A stretch of DNA of 64,000 nucleotides from Leptothermofonsia sp049200465 (GTDB lineage: Bacteria; Cyanobacteriota; Cyanobacteriia; Leptolyngbyales; Leptolyngbyaceae). The notes under the pieces were generated by a model that saw nothing but the letters and a program-made list of their open reading frames with translations, was not told where the DNA came from and ran no database searches. The stretch lies in contig NZ_CP120836.1 in NCBI RefSeq assembly GCF_049200465.1, positions 2,542,001 to 2,606,000 of the forward strand, written 5' to 3'. Shown one piece after another: positions 26,020 through 34,552 of this stretch; the first letter of the stretch is position 1, and the number at the start of each line of letters is the position of its first letter. The translations under genes and the position numbers were made by a program.

Positions 26020-26337
26020 TTAACCTGCGGCTTGAGCGGGGCGCTGGGAAGATACGTTAGATGAAGAGGACGCGTTAGACTTACTGGAAGCAGAATCGAC
26101 CGCTGCCAGCTCGATATGATTAAGCAACGTTGTCACAAAGGCAAATAATAAAAACGGTAATGTTAAAACCAGAATCAGCCCAACTGTTGCCAGGGCGTAG
26201 ATGGGACGACTGGCACCCATCAACGCCATTGAAGATGCCAGGCTTAAGAAAATGACAATTAACCAAACAATGATTTGACCATAGATATCACCAAAGGTTA
26301 GGGTGCAAACTAACCGATATCTCGATATGTTGCTCAT
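26020..26337 (-). CDS. Small two-TM membrane protein, unknown
   Basis: 105 residues. Two hydrophobic helices (about 18-40 and 48-70) follow a short polar start, and the last 30 residues are a Ser/Asn/Ala-rich tail. No domain is recognised. It is 100 bp downstream of the sdhA start codon on the same strand. Its placement next to a respiratory subunit is suggestive but does not identify it as a membrane anchor: it lacks the haem-ligating pattern of SdhC/SdhD. Confidence 0.55.
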   Translation of the reverse strand: MSNISRYRLVCTLTFGDIYGQIIVWLIVIFLSLASSMALMGASRPIYALATVGLILVLTLPFLLFAFVTTLLNHIELAAVDSASSKSNASSSSNVSSQRPAQAAG

Positions 26338-26509
26338 AATCTGCCTCTAATGGTTCGCTGTAAATTTGTAATGTAAGGCTTTAAGTGACTAAATTGCCAT
26401 TTCTAAATCTTTTTTGAAACGTTTGTTACTCAGCTTTACAGTCAGGCTTTTGGTTGGATTCAGAGAGTGCTTCCATGAAGATTTATGTTCATTTCGATCC
26501 CTTATTCCT

Positions 26510-27304
26510 ATGGCAGCTTTACCTCCCTTTTTGCTAGTGCTTGATGTCAGTGCGCTGATGGCTGGGAGTAGACGAGAATGGCAAGAATTTTCTCGCATTG
26601 GCAATTGTTTTGTGCCTGAAGCCGTGCTGGAAGAGATGCGGTTTCTGTGCGATCGCGCTGTGGAGTCCAGCCACGAACAAACTGCCAGGGAATTTTTCCG
26701 TTTTTTCCCAGAGAGTGGTTGGCGAACAACGGGTCTGGTTGAGTCTCACCCGGCTCTTCAACCACCAGAAGGACATGCCCTCAGCAAAAAGGCACGGCTT
26801 GCCCTGACGGTAGCTCAAACTGCCTATGGTTTGGCTCGCAATCGTTCGGATGCGCTGGTAATTCTGGTAGCGAATGATCTGGGTTTGATGCAGCGGTTGC
26901 GATCGCTGGATGTTCATAATTTGTGTGCCATTCCGCTGATGGCGCTGGTGCAGTGGAGCCGGACTGAACGCAAGCCACCCGTGGTTGTGCATCAGCTACA
27001 GGCCATGCGATCGCCGGTTGGAGCTGCTGCTTCTGCAACCTCAAGCAGATCAACCAGAGCAACCACCCCCAGTCGAACGGCCACTCCTTCGTCCAGGCCA
27101 GTCTCTGCGCGCCGTTCTCCTCAGAAACCTTTTCGGATACCTGTTGCCAAGATTTTTTTCAATTTGCTGACCCTGGGCATTGTGGCGATCGCAACCCTGG
27201 CCGTTTGGCGAGTCATTCATCCACCCAGCTTTGCCCAGTTTTGGGAACAGCTACCCTTCAACAACCAACTTTCTCCCTCCAAAACAGTCCCTAGTAGGAA
27301 GTGA
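26510..27304 (+). CDS. PIN-like nuclease domain protein with C-terminal membrane helix
   Basis: 264 aa from ATG 26510 (frame open to 26414, but the extension looks like translated intergenic DNA). A PIN-fold domain (about 5-145) shows acidic motifs VLDVSALMAG near the start, PEAVLEEMRF, ARLALTVAQ and VANDLGLMQRLRSL (metal-binding Asp positions). A Ser/Thr/Arg-rich linker and one hydrophobic helix (about 215-240) follow. PIN proteins are usually RNases; this is not a toxin-antitoxin pair since no small antitoxin gene precedes it. The membrane anchor is unusual and would tether an RNase to a membrane (inference). The stop codon is inside a 20-bp tandem duplication. Confidence 0.75.
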   Translation: MAALPPFLLVLDVSALMAGSRREWQEFSRIGNCFVPEAVLEEMRFLCDRAVESSHEQTAREFFRFFPESGWRTTGLVESHPALQPPEGHALSKKARLALTVAQTAYGLARNRSDALVILVANDLGLMQRLRSLDVHNLCAIPLMALVQWSRTERKPPVVVHQLQAMRSPVGAAASATSSRSTRATTPSRTATPSSRPVSARRSPQKPFRIPVAKIFFNLLTLGIVAIATLAVWRVIHPPSFAQFWEQLPFNNQLSPSKTVPSRK

Positions 27305-27332
27305 AGTTGTTAAGTAGGAAGTGAAGTTGTTA
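27293..27332. repeat. 20-bp perfect tandem duplication over a stop codon
   Basis: Two identical 20-bp units (27293-27312, 27313-27332) beginning AGTAGGAAGTG. The first contains the TGA of the PIN-protein gene, so the protein is unaffected. Confidence 0.9.
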
Positions 27333-27337
27333 GCTGT

Positions 27338-27474
27338 TAAGTAGCTGGGCGCAATTAAATTAAGGCTAATTTCGGGTAAGGCTAATTTCGGGAGTTGAAG
27401 GGGGTGAAACCCCTTGCCTTGGGGGCGCAGCCCCCACCCCCCTCTTTACAAATTAAATGATGACTACCTACTTA
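27338..27474 (-). repeat. Dispersed GC-core repeat, family B, with internal duplication
   Basis: TAAGTAG...CTACTTA ends in reverse orientation. It contains AGGGGGTGAAACCCC and GGGGGCGCAGCCCCC hairpins and AATTAAATGATGACTACC on the right. A 16-bp unit (27361-27376) is tandemly duplicated at 27377-27392, making this the longest copy. Confidence 0.82.
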
Positions 27475-27626
27475 GTTGTTGATTGTTAGTTGTGACAGAG
27501 GGGTGAGGAGTGGGAAAGGGGCCAGGAGCTAGAGATTGGGGGCTAGGAGAGTTTTGAGTTCTGAGTTCTGAATTAGCTCCTGGTTCCGGCTTCTTTTTTC
27601 TTTTTTCCTTTTTGTAAGGGCTATTT

Positions 27627-28139
27627 ATGACAATAAAACTGGTACAGCTGACAGCTTCCTTATCTGGGAGAGCAAAAGCACTTTTGAGCCAGGGACAACT
27701 GGGACACTACTGCTCTGTTCTGGTTTTGATGGGAATTGTGTCGCTGGGTTATAGCTTTACCTTACTTCCCAGTGCCGATGCTTCTGAACTATCGACAATT
27801 CCAACCATGGCAGTGACAGGGATTCATTTTGCCCAAATTGCTGGAACGAGCTCTACTCAGCTTCCCCCGGCCATTGCCAATACATTGCGGCAGGATCTTA
27901 GTAAACGGACAGGAGTTCCGGTGGGCAAGCTGGGGGTTGTTGAATCCACTCGCAAAACCTGGCCCAATGGTTGCCTGGGGTTGCCTAAATCAGATGAATT
28001 CTGCACTCAGGCAATGGTTGAAGGGTGGCGGTTGGTGTTGTCGGATGGCCGCCGCCGCTGGGTCTACCGCGCGGATTCGCAGGGAAGAACCTATCGATTG
28101 GAATCGGGCGATCGCTCTGGTGTATCTCCAAAATTTTAG
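27627..28139 (+). CDS. Secreted conserved cyanobacterial protein, unknown
   Basis: 170 residues. A hydrophobic signal or anchor (about 28-50) is followed by a globular domain (about 80-170) with TRKTWPNGCLGLP, CTQAMVEGWRLVLSDGRRRWVYR and a C-terminal SGDRS. This pattern (W-x-x-GCLG, Cys pair, GWRLVL, YR) is familiar from many cyanobacterial secreted proteins of unknown function. The two cysteines (about 120 and 130) may form a disulfide in the periplasm. ATG start at 27627 follows a low-complexity, T-rich leader. No function proposed. Confidence 0.72.
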   Translation: MTIKLVQLTASLSGRAKALLSQGQLGHYCSVLVLMGIVSLGYSFTLLPSADASELSTIPTMAVTGIHFAQIAGTSSTQLPPAIANTLRQDLSKRTGVPVGKLGVVESTRKTWPNGCLGLPKSDEFCTQAMVEGWRLVLSDGRRRWVYRADSQGRTYRLESGDRSGVSPKF

Positions 28140-28262
28140 ATAAATCAGTAGCAGAATTTTTCATCAGTTTTCTGGAAGATTGAGATTGGGAGTGTGAGCA
28201 ATCCTCCAATCAATTGGCAAGGTGAGCTGTATAGTTCATCTCTGCTTACATGAAGCATGAAC

Positions 28263-28374
28263 TATAGCTCTCGCAGGTGCGTTAGGACATTGGAATTAGA
28301 GAGGGAGTGGGGGCAAAGGCCCCAGCCAGGGGTTCTACCCTGCACCCCGTCCTAACCAGAATGACTACCGCTAC
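28263..28374 (+). repeat. Dispersed GC-core repeat, family A
   Basis: TATAGCTCTCGCAGGTGC start, GTTAGGAC, a first hairpin eroded (GGGGGCAAAGGCCCC), a second hairpin AGGGGTTCTACCC, GTCCTAACCAGAATGACTACC at the right. It lies in the 400-bp gap before the GGCT-like gene, which otherwise shows nothing. Confidence 0.82.
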
Positions 28375-28542
28375 AAATAGAAGTTTGTACACAATTCCCC
28401 GGTTTATCTATCGGGATGCGGTATTTTAAGAGGAAATTTGCTGTTGCCATCCTGATTAGAAGATGACAGGAATTTTTAATAGTTAGGACAGCGGCAACCC
28501 ATTTACACTATCGTCTCCCTCCTCCGCTACCTGTCTCCTACT

Positions 28543-29139
28543 ATGACTGTTCTCTCTGGAAAAACCCACCTTTCTGCCGTAGAATTTCCTGACCCTCAAA
28601 TTTTGTCAACACCCATGCCCCAGTCGAACATGACTGAGTTTTTTTATTATTTTGCCTATGGCTCTTGCATGTGCCCGGTTGACCTAAAGCGGACCCTGGG
28701 GGAAAGTACCCATACTTACGTGATTGGACCTGCGCTGCTAAAAGGTTACCGGCTGGGGTTCTACCAACGATCGCAGCGACGCAACTGCGGAGTTTTGGAT
28801 GTAGTCAAAGACCCCCATTCCTACGTAGAAGGGGTCTTGTATCAGTTACCCTGGCGGTTGAGCGATCGCCTGGATGAACGTGAAGAAGTTCCGAATGGCG
28901 GCTATCGCCATGAAATCGTTGAAGTGCATCGGGACAACTGGATCTACCGCAATGTACGCACCTATGTGGTTGTCAATAAGCTGGAGGAAGAACTGGCTCC
29001 TAACGACTGGTATTTAAACGTGGTGCTGCGCGGTGCGGTAACCTGTGGCCTATCAGAACAATATTGCTGGAAGCTATTCCATCACATGCACCAGCTTCAA
29101 CAGCGTCAGAAACGACAGCAGCCTCTTCGTTCTGCCTGA
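28543..29139 (+). CDS. Gamma-glutamylcyclotransferase-like (AIG2/GGCT family) protein
   Basis: 198 aa; the fold starts at FFYYFAYGSCMCPVDLKRTLG, where the YGS loop binds the gamma-glutamyl group. Further motifs: VIGPALLKGYRLGFYQRS, GVLDVVKDPHSYVEGVLYQL and LDEREEVPNGGYRHEIV with the acidic residue expected for catalysis. Such enzymes release 5-oxoproline from gamma-glutamyl dipeptides or related amides. The true start may be ATG 28615 or 28630, since the first 25 residues are not conserved-looking. A family A repeat begins 8 bp after the stop. Substrate uncertain. Confidence 0.85.
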   Translation: MTVLSGKTHLSAVEFPDPQILSTPMPQSNMTEFFYYFAYGSCMCPVDLKRTLGESTHTYVIGPALLKGYRLGFYQRSQRRNCGVLDVVKDPHSYVEGVLYQLPWRLSDRLDEREEVPNGGYRHEIVEVHRDNWIYRNVRTYVVVNKLEEELAPNDWYLNVVLRGAVTCGLSEQYCWKLFHHMHQLQQRQKRQQPLRSA

Positions 29140-29146
29140 TTTGAAA

Positions 29147-29262
29147 TATAGCGATAGTCATTCTGGTTAGGACGGGGTGCAGGGGGTTCCACCCCTGGCT
29201 GGGGGCTTTGCCCCCACTCCCTCTCTAATTCCAATGTCCTAACGCACCTGCGTAGAGCGATA
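29147..29262 (-). repeat. Dispersed GC-core repeat, family A
   Basis: Reverse copy starting TATAGCGATAGTCATTCTGG, 8 bp after the GGCT-like stop codon. It has GTTAGGAC...GTCCTAAC arms and GGGGGTTCCACCCC and GGGGGCTTTGCCCCC hairpins, and ends at TGCGTAGAGCGATA. Confidence 0.85.
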
Positions 29263-29339
29263 AAAGCTAACAGCCAATAGTTAATGCAGGATGACAGAAA
29301 TAACAACCAACAACGAACAACTTCACTAGCCCTCACCCC

Positions 29340-30176
29340 TCACCTCTTAACAGCCAGAAGCCGCTGTAGGTGATACCAGAGTCGTCGGGCTGCACCAGTA
29401 AAAAAGTGGAGTTCTTTGCTTTGGCGCTTTCGTTGTTCGTATTGTTGAGCGGCGGCTTTGACATCGGGGTCTGCAAAGGTGGCAACGATCCAGCGATCGC
29501 ACAATCCAGCTTCCAGGATCAGGCCATCGGGAGCACCTGGTACATAGTTTAACGAGTAGGGATGGGATTCCTGTAGCCAGCGGGCAATCGTCATAGAGCG
29601 GCGTCCACCCGTGATCACAACTCCGGGAACGGGGAGGGTGGAAGCGATACCCAGCTTTAGCGGAAACCAGTCTTCCGGCATTTCCAGAATGGGAATGGGG
29701 CGATCGCGAAAAGCATCTACCAGATCAGCGGCGGGAAAGCTGGTAAACCCCCAGCGATCACCCCAGAGCGTTCTATCCAGGGGAACAGGGGGAGGCTTGT
29801 CCAGTTGTAATGGCTGATAGGGTTGTCCGGTGTAGTTAGGCAGAGTAGGGTACTGGCGGGCACGCTCTTCTAGCCAATGCTTCAGGGCAGGAGTGTGGCG
29901 AGTGGGTTCAACCACCATTCCCAGTTTTTCGCCAACGGTTTGCAACAGGTTAAAGGTCTGCGGGCGAAAGACCTGCAAAATATTGGGCAATGGATAACCC
30001 AAATCAGCTACCTTCTGCATCTCAGCAATCAACCAATCCCCTGTTGCCTGCGGCTGAGGGCAGAAAACAGTGTACTTAAATTCGCCCACCGGGTCACACA
30101 ACAACAGTTCCCAGAGTGGATTTCCCCCCTCATCTTGAAGGGGGCGACGGTAGAAATCGATTTCCCAAATAGTCAT
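29340..30176 (-). CDS. Tab2/Atab2 family RNA-binding protein
   Basis: 278 aa, DUF1092 family. In Chlamydomonas and Arabidopsis the relatives Tab2/Atab2 bind psaB mRNA and promote translation of photosystem I (and II) reaction-centre subunits; the cyanobacterial role is less defined. Recognisable: WEIDFYRRPLQDEGGNPLWELL at the N terminus, FRPQTFNLLQ, WGDRWGFTSFPA and the C-terminal GLILEAGLCDRWIVATFADP, whose last motif is hallmark. Soluble, no signal peptide. A family E hairpin repeat begins 2 bp upstream of its start codon, so it lies in the leader or promoter region. Confidence 0.9.
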   Translation of the reverse strand: MTIWEIDFYRRPLQDEGGNPLWELLLCDPVGEFKYTVFCPQPQATGDWLIAEMQKVADLGYPLPNILQVFRPQTFNLLQTVGEKLGMVVEPTRHTPALKHWLEERARQYPTLPNYTGQPYQPLQLDKPPPVPLDRTLWGDRWGFTSFPAADLVDAFRDRPIPILEMPEDWFPLKLGIASTLPVPGVVITGGRRSMTIARWLQESHPYSLNYVPGAPDGLILEAGLCDRWIVATFADPDVKAAAQQYEQRKRQSKELHFFTGAARRLWYHLQRLLAVKR

Positions 30177-30177
30177 A

Positions 30178-30278
30178 GTAGTCTGTCAAGACTGTTTTGA
30201 GAGGTTGAAAACCTCAAAACATCCTGGAAATGGATTTTATAGATCTCAGCTATCCCTCAAATCTATCCTGACGGACTA
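30178..30278 (-). repeat. Family E repeat with palindrome
   Basis: Begins TAGTCTGTCAAGACTG and ends GACGGACTA. The stem GTTTTGAGAGGTT/AACCTCAAAAC is nearly perfect. It is the inverse of 17772-17872 and lies between the Tab2 start and the phosphorylase 3' end, so it may end phosphorylase transcripts (inference). Confidence 0.82.
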
Positions 30279-30371
30279 ACAGTGATGGAGTGATAGGGTT
30301 ATATCCCTACTTCATCACCCACCCTTCCCCTTTACACCATCTATAGTGACCAGCTACGGCAACAGGCTGCT

Positions 30372-32585
30372 TTAAGACGGTATGCTGGCTAAACTCAAGC
30401 CCATTTTCACCTGTGTTCCCGGAGCGTAGACTTGAGTCACATAATCAGCAATCATCCGGTGGGTGTTGAAGGCCGGAGAATTAGACTTAATTGACTCTTT
30501 CATCATTTTGACCCAGCCGTGGGGAATACCGTCCCTATCCTGGTTGTAGTAGAGTGGAACGATTTCTTCCTCCAGCAATTGGTAGAGCGAATCGGAGTCA
30601 ATCTTATCCTGGAGATTCTGGTCGCTGGTGTTGGCATTTTCACCGATCGCCCAGCCATTGATCCCCTTGCCGCTAGCATCCGCCTTGTAACCTTCGCACC
30701 ACCAGCCATCCAGTACACTACAGTTGATACCGCCATTGAAGCAGACCTTCTGACCACTGGTGCCCGATGCTTCTAGCGGACGACGGGGATTGTTGAGCCA
30801 AACGTCTACACCCTGCATTAATTTACGCGCAGTGTACATGTCATAGTCTTCAATAAATGCCACCCGGTTCCAGATCTGGGGCTGTTTGCACCATTCCATC
30901 AACCGCTGAATGATTCGCTTGCCCTCTTCATCGGCAGGATGGGCTTTCCCAGAAAAGATAATTTGCACAGGCCGTTCTGGATTGCCAAAGATTTTGAGTG
31001 CCCGTTCCGCATCCCTCAACAGCAGGTTGCCCCGCTTATAGGGGCTGAAACGACGAGCAAAGCCAATAGTCAATACCTCTGGATCAAGAATACGATCTGC
31101 TGCCTGAATCAGTTCCCAATCTTCGCCACGTCCGTGCCGTGCCTGTTTAATTTTATGGCGAGCATAGGCAATAAGCCGCTCCTTCAGTACCATATGCCGC
31201 CACCAGATTTCCTCATCCGGGATTTGATCGACCTTTGCCCATAGTTCTGGGTCAACAACCTTCGTATGCCAGTCTACTCCCAGATATTCAGTGTACAGGT
31301 CACTCATTAGAGATGCGGTCCAGGTAGAGGCATGGACACCGTTGGTAATGTACCCAATGGGAACTTTGTCTTCGCTGCGGTCAGGATAAAGCACAGTCCA
31401 CATGGCGCGGGAAACGTGCCCATGGAGTTCACTTACGCCGTTGGCAGTACGAGTCAGACGTAATGCCAGGACCGTCATTCCAAAAGGTTCCCAGGGATCA
31501 CCCAGGCGACGGGCACCCAGAGCCAGGAATTGTTCGCGTGAGAGCCCTAACTGATCCCAGTAGTTGGCAAAAAAGGAGTCCATCAAGTCAGCGGAGAATA
31601 CATCATGCCCAGCAGGAACGGGGGTATGGGTGGTGAAGACGCAGCGATCGCGCACTGTGGCCTCAATGTCATAAAATGATTTACCTGTTTTCTGGATCTC
31701 CAGCCGTGCAACTTCCAGGAGACAGAAAGCAGCATGGCCCTCGTTCAGGTGATACACTCCAGGCTCAATGCCAAGCGCTTGCAGGGCACGCACTCCTCCA
31801 ATTCCCAACACTACCTCTTGAGCAATGCGGGTTTCCTGATTGCCACCGTATAGATGTCCGGTAAGCCAGCGATCAATGGGGTCATTATCTTCTCGATCCG
31901 TATCCAGCAGGTAAAGATTTACTCTCCCGACCTGGACACGCCAGATCTGAACCTTCACCATCCGGGTACGCACCTGAAGCTCAATGGTAATCGGTTCACC
32001 CTGGGCATTTTTAAGCAGTTCCACCGGCATCCGCTCAAAGGGATTGTCGATGTAGTAGTCTTCCTGCCAGCCAGCCCGATTTAACCGCTGGTGGAAATAG
32101 CCCTGTCGGTAAAACAAACCAATTCCCACCATCGGCACTCCTAGATCGGAGGCAGATTTGAGATGATCCCCTGCCAGGATGCCTAAACCACCAGAGTAGA
32201 CAGGCAAAGATTCATGGATGCCAAACTCGGCACAGAAATAGGCGACCGGATGTTCCCTGGAAATCTGGGGAGCAACCCGACTGGCCCAGGTATCATTGGC
32301 TGCCATGTAGCGATCAAATTCTTCGGCCAGGTTGTTAAGCCGTTTGAGGTAGTAGGGATCGATGGAAAGTTGGGTCAACCGCTCATAATTGACGGTTTCC
32401 AGCAGGATAACCGGGTTGTGTCCACAGCGCTCCCACTCGTCGGGATTGATGGTTTCAAACAAAGAAACTTGGCCAGAAGCCCAACACCACCAGTAGTTAT
32501 AGGCCAGATCAGCCAATCGCTTGAGCGATCGCGGCAGTCGGGCCCGCAGGTGGTTAGCTGGTGTCGAAGCAAGTGCATTCACCAT
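30372..32585 (-). CDS. glgP: Alpha-glucan (glycogen) phosphorylase, non-classical family
   Basis: 737 aa GT35 enzyme that releases glucose-1-phosphate from glycogen with PLP as cofactor. The N terminus has the DUF3417-type module (RLADLAYNYWWCW) found in the Thermotoga/Mycobacterium-type phosphorylases. Further landmarks: EFGIHESLPVYSGGLGILAGDHLKSASDLG, HLNEGHAAF, TNGVHASTW, the GFARRFSPYKRGNLL motif, and the PLP-lysine region EASGTSGQKVCFNGG. Works in the cytosol on glycogen at night. It is distinct from the classical E. coli-like GlgP. I could not compare the C-terminal length with homologues. Family is secure. Confidence 0.93.
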   Translation of the reverse strand: MVNALASTPANHLRARLPRSLKRLADLAYNYWWCWASGQVSLFETINPDEWERCGHNPVILLETVNYERLTQLSIDPYYLKRLNNLAEEFDRYMAANDTWASRVAPQISREHPVAYFCAEFGIHESLPVYSGGLGILAGDHLKSASDLGVPMVGIGLFYRQGYFHQRLNRAGWQEDYYIDNPFERMPVELLKNAQGEPITIELQVRTRMVKVQIWRVQVGRVNLYLLDTDREDNDPIDRWLTGHLYGGNQETRIAQEVVLGIGGVRALQALGIEPGVYHLNEGHAAFCLLEVARLEIQKTGKSFYDIEATVRDRCVFTTHTPVPAGHDVFSADLMDSFFANYWDQLGLSREQFLALGARRLGDPWEPFGMTVLALRLTRTANGVSELHGHVSRAMWTVLYPDRSEDKVPIGYITNGVHASTWTASLMSDLYTEYLGVDWHTKVVDPELWAKVDQIPDEEIWWRHMVLKERLIAYARHKIKQARHGRGEDWELIQAADRILDPEVLTIGFARRFSPYKRGNLLLRDAERALKIFGNPERPVQIIFSGKAHPADEEGKRIIQRLMEWCKQPQIWNRVAFIEDYDMYTARKLMQGVDVWLNNPRRPLEASGTSGQKVCFNGGINCSVLDGWWCEGYKADASGKGINGWAIGENANTSDQNLQDKIDSDSLYQLLEEEIVPLYYNQDRDGIPHGWVKMMKESIKSNSPAFNTHRMIADYVTQVYAPGTQVKMGLSLASIPS

Positions 32586-33256
32586 ATCAAAAAGATTCCT
32601 GAAATACCTGAAATAACTGAATTGGGCTCTGGCTCCATCGGAGAGTAAAGAGCAATAGTAAAGAGCAATATAGGGGATTCACGCTTTCCCAGAGCCACGA
32701 ACTGCATTTTTCCCGAAGATGTACAGGATGGGTTCGAAAAAAGCAGTCTAATTCTACACAATGGTTCTAGATTGCCCCCATTTGGACAGGAGGTAGGATT
32801 TCTTTAATAATGTTTGAAGCTCTTTAGAGAGTGTTTAAGTAGCTGTAATGAAGTCTCCACGATAGCAACTAATAGTAACTAATAGTAACTATACGTTGAG
32901 GTGTCAGAAGTCCGGAACCACAAGTCCGGAGCCAGAGGGCGAAAGGAGCGGATGAGTGGGAGAGTGGGGGAGGAATGGAGTACCGGGGATGGAGTGATGG
33001 TGTACCCCATCACCCTGTCACTCATCCACTCATCTACCCATCCACCCCTCATCTCTCTCCAACAATTGACAACATCTGGCGTCTCTCCGCTCTTTCCCTT
33101 TGCTCTCTTTCGCAACTGGTACAGAGGAGCATTCTTCAGTTAGCATTGGATAACATGCTGTTAAATTTTCTAGGAGTGATGGAAAAGCCACAGCCTATTA
33201 ACAGCCGAATTTCCTCTGTGAAGACTCTTTAAGTGAATCCACTCCCAGCTTGAATT
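32586..33256. other. Long intergenic region with tandem and heptamer-like repeats
   Basis: 670 bp between divergent glgP and avtA, so both promoters are here. It holds a 10-bp tandem duplication (TAATAGTAAC, 32871-32890, with a diverged third unit before it) and a purine- then pyrimidine-rich tract (about 32895-33060) built of GAGTGGG and CATCCACTCATC units. No gene was seen. Confidence 0.55.
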
Positions 33257-34540
33257 ATGGAACCTGCCCTAAGTCACTATGGCCACGAAATGTCTCGCTT
33301 AACGGGAGTTCGGGCGATTATGAAAGACATCCTGGAGACGTTGCGAGCCGGGGCAGGGCAGGAGCTCATTAACTTGAGTGCGGCCAATCCGCTAATTTTG
33401 CCAGAAGTGGAGCAGCTTTGGCGCGACTGCACAGCGGATTTGCTGGCCAGTGCAGAGTATGGTGAAGTGGTGTGCCGTTATGGGGCAAGCCAGGGCTATC
33501 AACCCTTTATCGAAGCGGTTATCAATGACTTTAATCGGCGCTATGGGTTGAATTTGAGCGATCGCAACATTCTCATCACACCTGGTAGTCAGAGCCTTTA
33601 CTTCTATGCAGCCAATGCCTTTGGCGGATTTACCAGTAGTGGCAATTTGAAGAAAATTGTTTTGCCCCTCAGCCCGGACTATACAGGTTACGGCGGTGTC
33701 ACTTTGACGCCGGAAGCTCTGATTGCCTACAAGCCTGCGTTAGATATTGATGCCCCGGCTCACCGCTTCAAGTACCGCCCGGACTTTAGCCTCTTAGAAA
33801 TTGATGAGAACACGGGCTGTGTGCTGTTTTCCCGTCCCTGTAACCCAACGGGTAACGTGCTTACCGATGAAGAAGTCAAAAAAATTGCAGCGCTGGCGGC
33901 TCCTTTCGATGTCCCGGTTTTTGTGGACTCTGCCTACGCTCCTCCCTTCCCGGCATTGAACTTTACCGAAATGTTGCCTCTGTTTGGCAACAACATTGTT
34001 CATTGCATGAGTCTGTCAAAGGCAGGGTTACCGGGTGAACGAATTGGAATTGCAATTGGCGACGAACAGATAATTCAGGTGCTGGAATGTTTCCAGACCA
34101 ATATGTGTATCCATTCTCCCCGCTATGGGCAGGCGATCGCAGCCCGCGCCATCAGTTCTGGTGCCCTGGCAGACATTGCCGTTAATGTCATTCGCCCTTT
34201 CTACCAGAAAAAGATCAACATTATTGAAAGTACCCTTGATCAGTCGATGCCCAGCAGTCTGCCCTGGTTTTTGCATCGGGGTGAAGGGGCCATCTTTAGC
34301 TGGCTCTGGCTAAAAGATCTGCCAATTACCGACTGGCAGCTTTATCAGGAACTGAAGCAGGTGGGCGTGATTGTCGTCCCTGGCAGTTCTTTCTTCCCTG
34401 GACTCCGAGAAGACTGGGAGCATACTCGTCAATGTATCCGCATCAGCCTGACTGCCAGCGATCAGGAAATAGAAACCGGCATGAAACGACTGGCTCAAGT
34501 GGTGGAGAGAGTTTATTCAGGGGTGAGGTGTAAGATATGA
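33257..34540 (+). CDS. avtA: Valine--pyruvate aminotransferase
   Basis: 427 aa class I/II PLP aminotransferase that exchanges the amino group between valine and pyruvate (alanine). It matches AvtA through LINLSAANPLILPEVEQLW, YGASQGYQPFIEAV, LITPGSQSLYFYAANAFGG, SRPCNPTGNVLTDEEV and the PLP lysine in MSLSKAGLPGERIG; the arginine near the end is in QCIRISLT. Start ATG 33257. rimM follows closely on the same strand (12 bp). The last residues (about 8) read into repeat DNA. Confidence 0.93.
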   Translation: MEPALSHYGHEMSRLTGVRAIMKDILETLRAGAGQELINLSAANPLILPEVEQLWRDCTADLLASAEYGEVVCRYGASQGYQPFIEAVINDFNRRYGLNLSDRNILITPGSQSLYFYAANAFGGFTSSGNLKKIVLPLSPDYTGYGGVTLTPEALIAYKPALDIDAPAHRFKYRPDFSLLEIDENTGCVLFSRPCNPTGNVLTDEEVKKIAALAAPFDVPVFVDSAYAPPFPALNFTEMLPLFGNNIVHCMSLSKAGLPGERIGIAIGDEQIIQVLECFQTNMCIHSPRYGQAIAARAISSGALADIAVNVIRPFYQKKINIIESTLDQSMPSSLPWFLHRGEGAIFSWLWLKDLPITDWQLYQELKQVGVIVVPGSSFFPGLREDWEHTRQCIRISLTASDQEIETGMKRLAQVVERVYSGVRCKI

Positions 34541-34552
34541 GGTGGAAACAGT

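Noticed and set aside
26020..26337. SdhC/SdhD-like membrane anchor next to sdhA
   Set aside because: It has only two helices and no haem-ligand histidine pattern; proximity alone is not enough.
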